Shown one piece after another: positions 1 to 6,143 of a stretch of 64,000 nt of DNA. The DNA lies in assembly GCA_942493315.1 (NCBI GenBank), contig OW818690.1, positions 3,404,612 through 3,468,611 of the forward strand, given 5' to 3'. The translations under genes were made by a program, and so were the position numbers. Source of the stretch: UBA5429 sp942493315 (GTDB lineage: Bacteria > Bacteroidota > Bacteroidia > Bacteroidales > WCHB1-69). The notes under the pieces were generated by a model. The model worked only from the letters and a program-made list of their open reading frames with translations, was not told where the DNA came from and searched no databases. Positions within the stretch are counted from its first letter, which is position 1, and each line of letters begins with the position of its first letter.

Positions 1-594
1 CCCTTTTTGTTTCTTTCCCAACATAAGAAGCACACTTTCATCAATATAATTGTCAATTATAATTATTGATTCTTGAGCTTTTCTAATTAAATCTGTTACA
101 AATATATAAGCATCAAACACTTGTCCTTCAAAGAAAATCCCTTCATTTGTCGGTAAATTGGTATGTATTTGAAAGTCAATTTCATCAATTTTAGTTTTCA
201 AATAGTTTACATCATTTTCAATTCTTTCAAAACGTTGATTTATTGCGAACCCTTTCAATAAATAATCTTTAAGAACTTTATTTGCCCAAATACGGAATTG
301 AATACCTCTTGTTGATTTTACACGATAACCTACAGAAATAATTAAGTCTAAATTATAGTACTCAACTTGATATATTTTCCCATCAGAGGCAGTTGTCGCA
401 AATTTTGCGACAACTGGAATTTCTTTTAATTCCTCATTCAAAATATTTGCAATATGTTTGCCTATTGTTTTGATATCTCTTTCAAACAAAGTAGAAATTT
501 GTTGTCGGTTTAGCCAAACAGTCTCGTCTTCAATTTTTACTTCAAGTCTTGTAGTCCCTTCATCAGCTTGATAGATTATGATTTCATCTTTCAT
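1..594 (-). CDS. RhuM-family protein, C-terminus outside window
   Basis: This reading frame runs from an ATG at 594 to the window edge (198 codons present). The translation has the RhuM signature: a short N-terminal strand region, then VWLNRQQIS, VVAKFATTASDGK and a YYNLDLIISVGYRVKS block, followed by QFRIWANKVLKDYL. The second part contains IIIIDNYIDESVL, typical of the longer RhuM/ORF6N-like proteins of Bacteroidota. Such proteins were named after a Salmonella virulence-island gene and often sit beside restriction systems or mobile islands, but their biochemical role is not settled. A -7 promoter box lies about 185 bp upstream. The missing 3' end prevents any statement about completeness. 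Confidence 0.85.
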   Translation of the reverse strand, partial: MKDEIIIYQADEGTTRLEVKIEDETVWLNRQQISTLFERDIKTIGKHIANILNEELKEIPVVAKFATTASDGKIYQVEYYNLDLIISVGYRVKSTRGIQFRIWANKVLKDYLLKGFAINQRFERIENDVNYLKTKIDEIDFQIHTNLPTNEGIFFEGQVFDAYIFVTDLIRKAQESIIIIDNYIDESVLLMLGKKQKG

Positions 595-776
595 GGTGTA
601 GTTTTTTGAGTTAATATAGAATTTATTTTGAATACTTGAATACAAGTCAATTTATAACAATGTTTGGTAACTCATTTATATATTCCCTTCAAATCCTCAA
701 AAAGTGTATATATCCGTATAATTGGGTACGTATTTTAAACCTTTGGGAAAGTTTAGGGTGTATTTTATTAAGGTTG

Positions 777-784
777 CAAATATA
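777..784 (-). promoter_or_regulatory. candidate -7 promoter box for the RhuM gene
   Basis: TATATTTG on the minus strand matches the Bacteroidota -7 consensus TAnnTTTG. It points toward the RhuM gene and would give a leader of about 180 nt. Bases 595-776 hold no other feature that I can see. Confidence 0.4.
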
Positions 785-840
785 AAAAAAGAATTTCAAT
801 ATGTAACACTTTTTTTAGATTGATTGGTTCATTAAATTCA

Positions 841-925
841 TATTAAGATTTCACTCCTTCGGAGTGATTCGAGGGGGGGACCTTTCATTTGCTACCAATA
901 TAACACTCCTCTGGAGTGTGTGGAT
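841..925. repeat. REP-like pair of GGAGTG hairpins
   Basis: Two perfect small hairpins share the same core: TCACTCC-TTC-GGAGTGA at 851-867 and ACACTCC-TCT-GGAGTGT at 903-919. They are separated by a G-run and the phrase TTTGCTACCAATAT. Paired hairpins with this stem and spacer resemble an interspersed repeat that I remember as common in Bacteroidota intergenic DNA. The function is unknown; it could be a REP-like element or a remnant. Confidence 0.55.
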
Positions 926-960
926 GTTAGTCCACTCGTTGTATTAATTTAGGATTAATT

Positions 961-1095
961 TCGTTTTAAAATCGAAAAAGACTACAGACTGCGGACTACA
1001 GACTACAGCCTTTCAATTCGCTATATACTAACCAATTAGCCTACTATTCACTATTAACTATTCTCTATTCACTATTAACTATTCACTATTCTCTA
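961..1095. repeat. short degenerate tandem repeats (GACTACAGACT and CTATTCACTATT)
   Basis: The first part repeats the phrase gactacagact with variants; the second repeats ctattcactattaacta. The gactacagact family recurs at 44936-44990, 50602-50615 and 50984-51017. No open frame with coding character is present. Confidence 0.7.
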
Positions 1096-1096
1096 C

Positions 1097-1292
1097 AAAA
1101 CCGAAGGTTTTGTTCGCGTTAGGGATTTGGAGGGCGCGAAGCGGTGCGAACCGGAACGAGCGCCGTAATGATTTTTATGTAATGGATTGAATGATCCTAA
1201 GCGAAGTGTAGTGAAGCACGGGAGCGAAGCGGACCCCGGAAAAAGCCCGACGGCGTGGGTGGATTTTGTGGGAAGGGAAGGCCGGAACGCCC
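1097..1292 (+). repeat. GC-rich structured interspersed element, copy 1
   Basis: A GC-rich island in AT-rich DNA, closely similar to 50775-50975. It starts with a hairpin (AAAACC-GAA-GGTTTT) and GCGTTAGGGAT, and ends with GCCGGAACGCCC, so GCGTT (1116-1120) can pair with AACGC near the end. Inside, GGCGC (1133-1137) pairs with GCGCC (1160-1164) around a nested CGGT-gcga-ACCG stem. A CGGG/CCCG stem and a CGGC/GCCG stem follow. The layout is a multibranched RNA or a palindromic mobile repeat. It recalls the GCGTTAGGGAT...GGAACGCCC repeats of flavobacteria and perhaps the Flavo-1 candidate RNA, which I cannot confirm here. Confidence 0.6.
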
Positions 1293-1295
1293 AAA

Positions 1296-1470
1296 TTAAT
1301 AAGCTAATAAGCTAATGTGATAATAAGCTAATTGGGGGAAAGGGACAAGGGGAAGGGGGAATAAATAAGAAGTAAGAAGTAAAAAGTAATAAGTAATAAG
1401 TAATAAGTAATAAGTAAAAAACTGAAAACTGATAGCTGAAACCTGATAACCAAAACCCAAAACCCAATAA
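1296..1470. repeat. low-complexity AATAAGTAATAAGTA repeats
   Basis: This is simple repetitive DNA built from aataagcta, aataagtaa and aacccaaa phrases between the structured element and the groEL terminator. The open frame on the minus strand here is composed of Tyr/Leu/Phe repeats only and is not credible as a gene. Confidence 0.6.
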
Positions 1471-1471
1471 C

Positions 1472-1504
1472 AAAAAAGGACCATCTAATGATGATCCCTT
1501 TTAA
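1472..1504 (-). terminator. terminator after groEL
   Basis: Read on the minus strand just after the groEL stop, AAAAGG-GAT-CATC pairs with GATG-G-TCCTTTT around a short ATTA loop and runs into six T residues. This is a rho-independent type hairpin with one small bulge. Confidence 0.65.
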
Positions 1505-1523
1505 AATTGTAAATCAGGTTATG

Positions 1524-3152
1524 TTAGTACATTCCGGGCATACCACCTGGCATGGCAGGGGCGGCTGGAGTTTCCTCTTTGATTTCAGCTAAAACACACT
1601 CGGTAGTGAGTAACATACCTGCAATTGAAGCGGCATTTTCTAAGGCAATACGAGCTACTTTGGTAGGATCGATAACACCTGCCTGGATCAAATCTTCGTA
1701 AACATCTGTTCTTGCATTGTATCCGATTTTTCCTTTGCCTTCTTTTACTGCGTTTACAACAACAGATCCCTCTTTTCCAGCGTTCGTTACAATTTGACGA
1801 AGTGGTTCTTCCAACGCTCTACGAACGATCTCAATACCAATCTTTTGATCTTCATTTTCAAAAGAAATGCCATTCAATGATTCAATCGCAGTAAGATAAG
1901 CGACACCACCACCAGGGATGATACCTTCTTCTACAGCAGCGCGGGTTGCATGTAAAGCGTCATCAAAACGGTCTTTCTTCTCTTTCATTTCCACTTCTGA
2001 AGCAGCACCTACGTAAATAACTGCTACACCACCGGCTAATTTAGCTAAACGTTCTTGTAGTTTTTCACGATCGTAGTCAGAAGTTGTTTTTTCAATTTGA
2101 GATTTGATTTGTGCAATACGTCCCTCTAATGCTTCTTTCAAACCTTTACCACTAACGATAGTTGTATTTTCTTTGTCAACCAGGATTTTCTCAGCATTTC
2201 CTAACATTTCCAATTGAGTATCTTCCAATTTGAAACCTTTATCTTCTGAGATCACATAACCGCCGGTTAAGATGGCGATATCTTCCAACATCTCTTTTCT
2301 TCTGTCCCCAAATCCGGGAGCTTTTACGGCTACGATTTTTAATCCTGCACGAAGACGGTTTACTACAAGAGTGGCAAGAGCTTCACTTTCAACATCTTCA
2401 CAGATGATCAACAATGGGCGACCGGTTTGTACCACTTTTTCTAAGATTGGTAAAAACTCTTTCATGTTGCTGATCTTTTTATCATAGATCAAAATGAAAG
2501 GATTTTCGTAAACAGATTCCATTTTTTCAGCATCAGTGATGAAGTAAGGAGAGATATACCCTCTGTCGAATTGCATACCTTCCACGATTTTCACGTTGGT
2601 TTCAGTACCTTTTGCTTCTTCGATGGTGATAACGCCCTCTTTTTTCACTTTATCCATTGCTTCAGCGATGATTTTACCCACGCTGCTATCGTTATTTGCT
2701 GAAATAGTAGCTACTTGTTCAATTTTCTCGTGATCGCTGCCAATGGTTTGAGATTGAGATTTTAAGTTTTTGATCACTTCAGCCACAGCCAAATCGATAC
2801 CACGTTTAAGGTCCATTGGATTTGCGCCGGCAGTAACGTTTTTCAAACCGGTATTAAAGATAGACTGAGCCAAAACGGTTGCAGTAGTTGTACCGTCACC
2901 CGCCTGATCATTGGTTTTAGAAGCCACTTCTTTCACCATTTGAGCACCCATATTTTCAATGGCGTCACTTAATTCGATCTCTTTTGCCACGGTTACACCA
3001 TCTTTAGTGATTTGAGGAGCACCGAATTTTTTGTCGATGATCACATTTCTACCTTTTGGTCCTAAGGTAACTTTAACTGCATTTGCTAATGCATCAACAC
3101 CTTTTTTTAAGCCATCGCGAGCTTCCCAGTCATAAACTATGTTCTTTGCCAT
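1524..3152 (-). CDS. groL: chaperonin GroEL (60 kDa, Hsp60)
   Basis: GroEL forms the double-ring ATP-driven folding chamber in the cytoplasm. The 542-residue product has the standard family length. It carries the nucleotide-binding signature VTLGPKGRNVII near residues 28-39, the DGVTVAKEI and GDGTTTATVLAQ motifs, and AAVEEGIIPGGGVA near residues 400-415. It ends in the family-typical GGMPGMY tail. It lies 62 bp downstream of groES on the same strand, the usual groESL operon order, and is followed by a hairpin terminator. No oddities were seen. Confidence 0.98.
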   Translation of the reverse strand: MAKNIVYDWEARDGLKKGVDALANAVKVTLGPKGRNVIIDKKFGAPQITKDGVTVAKEIELSDAIENMGAQMVKEVASKTNDQAGDGTTTATVLAQSIFNTGLKNVTAGANPMDLKRGIDLAVAEVIKNLKSQSQTIGSDHEKIEQVATISANNDSSVGKIIAEAMDKVKKEGVITIEEAKGTETNVKIVEGMQFDRGYISPYFITDAEKMESVYENPFILIYDKKISNMKEFLPILEKVVQTGRPLLIICEDVESEALATLVVNRLRAGLKIVAVKAPGFGDRRKEMLEDIAILTGGYVISEDKGFKLEDTQLEMLGNAEKILVDKENTTIVSGKGLKEALEGRIAQIKSQIEKTTSDYDREKLQERLAKLAGGVAVIYVGAASEVEMKEKKDRFDDALHATRAAVEEGIIPGGGVAYLTAIESLNGISFENEDQKIGIEIVRRALEEPLRQIVTNAGKEGSVVVNAVKEGKGKIGYNARTDVYEDLIQAGVIDPTKVARIALENAASIAGMLLTTECVLAEIKEETPAAPAMPGGMPGMY

Positions 3153-3214
3153 AATTGTTATATTTTTTAATGATTAATATTAAAATTGAAAAGTATCGGT
3201 AAAGATACGGATTT

Positions 3215-3490
3215 TTAGATGATAGCGAGGATATCGCTCTCTTTCATAATGAGGTAATTGTTTCCTTCTAAGGAAAGTTCGGTACCGGCATATTTGCCAT
3301 AAAGTACTGCATCGCCCACTTTAACAGTCATGGGTTCATCTTTTTTACCTGGGCCAACGGCCACAACAGTACCTTTTTGAGGTTTTTCTTTTGCGGTATC
3401 AGGGATAATGATTCCACCTGCGGTTTTTTGTTCAGCTTCTGCTGGAGCTACTAAAACTCTGTCTGCTAATGGTTTAATGTTTACGTTCAT
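3215..3490 (-). CDS. groS: co-chaperonin GroES
   Basis: The 91-residue GroES caps the GroEL ring with a seven-subunit lid. The sequence has the N-terminal IKPLADRVLV strand, the mobile loop segment EAEQKTAGGIIIPDTAKEKPQ that contacts GroEL, and the roof/body motif VAVGPGKKD. It is the first gene of the groESL operon. Directly upstream is an imperfect inverted repeat that partly resembles CIRCE, so heat-shock control by an HrcA-like repressor is possible but unproven. Confidence 0.97.
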   Translation of the reverse strand: MNVNIKPLADRVLVAPAEAEQKTAGGIIIPDTAKEKPQKGTVVAVGPGKKDEPMTVKVGDAVLYGKYAGTELSLEGNNYLIMKESDILAII

Positions 3491-3526
3491 AGTTATTTAA
3501 TATTTTAAGTTTAATTATTTTCGCTT

Positions 3527-3550
3527 TTTAGTTGCAAAAAGTGTGCTAAA
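3527..3550 (-). promoter_or_regulatory. weak CIRCE-like inverted repeat upstream of groES
   Basis: On the minus strand the segment begins TTTAGCACAC and ends GCAACTAAA. The first half matches the left CIRCE arm TTAGCACTC with one change; the right arm is poor. Outer TTTAG/CTAAA pairing is perfect. It sits 37-60 bp before the groES ATG. This is suggestive only. Confidence 0.25.
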
Positions 3551-3655
3551 CCCCAAAAAGGGCAAAAAAGCGACAAAATGACACGAAAAGAGAGGGGGTG
3601 TTGCAAAAATGGCAGGAAAGGAGGGACAAAGGACAAAGGACGGGGGACGAGGGAA

Positions 3656-4738
3656 TTAAAAATGAGAAGGAATTGGTTTGAGAATCTTTCCTTTCCAGAA
3701 AATGGGGGTGCCGGGTTTTGAGGGATCAGTAAAATAGAATTCAAACTCACATTTGAGGATACCGGCTTCCCAGTATTTTTTATCGATTTTCATAGTTCCG
3801 GTTATTCCGTAAAAAATTATTTTTGAGGGTGAACTTATGGTATAAAGTTCAATTTTTGAAGTACAATAATCTTCAGAAATTGTAATCACTAAACTGGAAT
3901 GGGTTCCTACATTTGTTTGAGTTTGACATACAATTTGATGTTTATTATCCTGAAAAATATTCACAAAATCAGTTCCAATCCATTCATAACAATTTGATTC
4001 ACAATTTATAGTATGGTTTTGATGACTCGTATCCACCAATGTATAATAATAATCCATTGATTCTGGAGCAATAGTCCCGGTAGAATCTTTTAACGTTTCA
4101 ATAACATCTGATGATATTCCATCCAGAAAAAGTACACCATATTCATCTCTATAAATACCTTCAGGATAACTCCATTGATCTACAAAACTGAAATCACCCT
4201 CTAAGTCATTAATCCATTCCAATTTAATTTTTTCCCCTTGGTTTTCTTTTGGTTTATACTTTAGATCTGATTTGTAAATTAAAAAACTGGAATTATTGAT
4301 CTCTTTTATTAAAATCTTATTCTGAAAAAATTGAGTTTGATCTACAATTTGTCTTCCCCCTCGACCTTCATTTTGATAAATTGATTTGTTAATTTGAACA
4401 ATGTTATGATTATAATCAAATGTTTGTTCCCAAGACATGTAACGAACATTTCCCTCACTTATAAATGCAGGGAACCTTTTATAATAGGTTTGCTGAACTA
4501 CATGATTATTTGAATCAATAATGATTTGGTTCTGGAAACCTCCAATTATTGACATTTTTTTCAAGGTTAAATAAAAGTATAGTTTATCTATTTGAATATT
4601 TCCTGTAACAGTGTCATTTTGAATCTCTTTAAAAAATCTTAGTCTTAGTAAGGGTTTAGAAAAAGTACAACCTGAAAACAAACTAATTATTAAAGTTGTC
4701 CAAACAATACATATTATAAAGTTTTTTAGTTTTTTCAT
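3656..4738 (-). CDS. predicted lipoprotein of unknown function
   Basis: I do not recognise a family. The start at 4738 is preferred over an upstream ATG at 4759 because it gives a clean lipoprotein signal: MKKLKNF, a hydrophobic stretch, then LFSGC as the lipobox. It also starts two bases after the stop of the upstream gene. The mature part (about 335 residues) is rich in aromatic and charged residues with many beta-strand-like segments and ends in YFTDPSKPGTPIFWKGKIL. The tight spacing to the metallo-beta-lactamase-fold gene suggests one transcript. The product probably sits in the outer or inner membrane facing the periplasm. Confidence 0.75.
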   Translation of the reverse strand: MKKLKNFIICIVWTTLIISLFSGCTFSKPLLRLRFFKEIQNDTVTGNIQIDKLYFYLTLKKMSIIGGFQNQIIIDSNNHVVQQTYYKRFPAFISEGNVRYMSWEQTFDYNHNIVQINKSIYQNEGRGGRQIVDQTQFFQNKILIKEINNSSFLIYKSDLKYKPKENQGEKIKLEWINDLEGDFSFVDQWSYPEGIYRDEYGVLFLDGISSDVIETLKDSTGTIAPESMDYYYTLVDTSHQNHTINCESNCYEWIGTDFVNIFQDNKHQIVCQTQTNVGTHSSLVITISEDYCTSKIELYTISSPSKIIFYGITGTMKIDKKYWEAGILKCEFEFYFTDPSKPGTPIFWKGKILKPIPSHF

Positions 4739-4740
4739 AA

Positions 4741-5835
4741 TCAAACAGATTTCCACCACTTTTTAAATTGTTGTTGTTCATCGCGAAGGTATATCAACTC
4801 CCCTATCATAGGGGTCACTAATGGAATATTAACATTTTTATTAAGTTCAGTGATCAGGTTTAGAGGTTCATCCCAGGGGTGAATCGAAAGAGCATATTTA
4901 GAGGAGTGTCCGGGAAGTACTCGTTTGGCATTCAGATCTTTTGCTTCTTGCAACACCTCATCGGGTAATGAGTGGATATTTCTCCAGGCTAGGTTGTATT
5001 GCCCATTTTCGAGAATAGCTAAGTCAATTTCTCCAAATTTCTCACCAATCTCTTTAAAATGAGTATCATACCCGCCATCGCCACCAAAGAAAATCTTGAA
5101 GTCCGGCGTTTGAACAATAAATGAGAGCCATAACGTATTGTTTCGTTTGTTCGATCTACCTGAAAAATGGCGGGCTGGCGCAGTATGAATCGATAATTGG
5201 TTATCCGCTACATATTTTTCATTCCAGTTTTTTTCGATGATATTCTCAGGAAGAAATCCCCAGTGTCTTAAATGGGAGCCAACTCCTAATCCACAAACCA
5301 CAGTTTTAATTTTGGACTTCAATGCTTTTACGGTTTTGTAATCCAAATGATCATAATGGTCGTGGGTAATAAGAAGGAAATCAATCTCGGGAATGTCAGA
5401 TGCGGAATAGATATTAGTTCCAGGGAAAGATTTGTTAATGTTGGGAACCGGAGAAGCATAGGAACTGAAAACAGGATCAATCAGAAATCGTTTTCCGCTG
5501 AGTTGCATAAAATATGAGGAGTGTCCCAGCCAAATCAGGATATCGTCATGAATAGGGAGATTTTTTAGATCCGGTTTCATGGAAGGTATAGGTTTAGTAG
5601 GTTTTATATCGGTTTTCTTGCCAAAGAAAAATTTCAACATCACTTTGGGCATCGCTTTCTGATCCACCATCATTTCGGTTTTGTGACTATTCATAAAAAC
5701 ACCGTTTTTATAGTTGGGGAGTTTTGAAAATTGTTCTTTTAGGTTGCGATCAGGAGCTTTCCCAAAAACCGGAAGTTGCATATAAAAAAAAATTCCAATG
5801 AGTATTAGAAAAATGAGAGAAAGAATTATGATCAT
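4741..5835 (-). CDS. membrane-anchored metallo-beta-lactamase-fold hydrolase, NAPE-PLD/UlaG-like
   Basis: An N-terminal hydrophobic segment (MIIILSLIFLILIGIFFYMQ) is followed by a metal-hydrolase domain. Key motifs are WLGHSSYFMQ, LIDPVFSSYASP and the metal-binding THDHYDHLD. Later come FGGDGGYD and a closing LPGHSSKYALSIHPW. The set LGHSS...DPV...THDHYDHLD is characteristic of the N-acyl-phosphatidylethanolamine phospholipase D-like branch of the MBL superfamily; the substrate here is unknown. An upstream ATG at 5865 lies before a -7 box (5855-5862), so the start at 5835 is chosen. It is likely co-transcribed with the downstream lipoprotein gene. Confidence 0.85.
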   Translation of the reverse strand: MIIILSLIFLILIGIFFYMQLPVFGKAPDRNLKEQFSKLPNYKNGVFMNSHKTEMMVDQKAMPKVMLKFFFGKKTDIKPTKPIPSMKPDLKNLPIHDDILIWLGHSSYFMQLSGKRFLIDPVFSSYASPVPNINKSFPGTNIYSASDIPEIDFLLITHDHYDHLDYKTVKALKSKIKTVVCGLGVGSHLRHWGFLPENIIEKNWNEKYVADNQLSIHTAPARHFSGRSNKRNNTLWLSFIVQTPDFKIFFGGDGGYDTHFKEIGEKFGEIDLAILENGQYNLAWRNIHSLPDEVLQEAKDLNAKRVLPGHSSKYALSIHPWDEPLNLITELNKNVNIPLVTPMIGELIYLRDEQQQFKKWWKSV

Positions 5836-5854
5836 TTTTATTGATTTAAGGCAA

Positions 5855-5862
5855 CAAAAGTA
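5855..5862 (-). promoter_or_regulatory. -7 box for the MBL-fold gene
   Basis: TACTTTTG on the minus strand matches TAnnTTTG, 20 bp before the ATG at 5835. Its position rules out the longer reading frame that begins at 5865. Confidence 0.6.
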
Positions 5863-5895
5863 CAATTATTTATCGTATTTGGTTATAGAAATAAT

Positions 5896-6060
5896 CACAA
5901 TGGAACACAGTGGTTGCACAATGGAACACAGTGGTTGCACAATGGAACACAGTGTTGTTCGGTGTATCACTGAGTTAATACATACTAATAATAACAATAA
6001 AACACTGTGGAACATCGTTTAACACCGTGAAACACTGTGAAACAAAAAAAACTGAAATTC
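5896..6060. repeat. 21-bp tandem repeat plus related AACACTGTG repeats
   Basis: A 21-bp unit (CACAATGGAACACAGTGGTTG) is present about 2.7 times from 5896 to 5955. Downstream come inverted-sense relatives: aaacactgtggaac, aacaccgtgaaac and aacactgtgaaac. The same phrase family recurs at 63786-63830. The small open frame across it translates the repeat (MEHSGCT) and is not a credible gene. Confidence 0.75.
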
Positions 6061-6096
6061 AAAATAAAAATGCCACGAATGCACGAATTAAATTTG

Positions 6097-6104
6097 TATT
6101 TTTG
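6097..6104 (+). promoter_or_regulatory. -7 box for the M16 peptidase gene
   Basis: TATTTTTG matches TAnnTTTG, 39 bp before the ATG at 6144. Confidence 0.55.
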
Positions 6105-6143
6105 TCCCGCACTTTTGAATACATTAACCAAAATTTATAAATT

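Noticed and set aside
1296..1484. 62-residue minus-strand frame
   Set aside because: Composed of AT-repeat codons (Tyr/Leu/Phe) only and overlaps the groEL terminator.
3511..3750. 79-residue minus-strand frame between groES and the lipoprotein gene
   Set aside because: Low-complexity Pro/Leu/Phe composition; it overlaps the end of the lipoprotein gene in another frame.
5798..6022. Plus-strand small gene with MEHSGCT repeats
   Set aside because: It merely translates the 21-bp DNA repeat and overlaps the MBL gene and its promoter.
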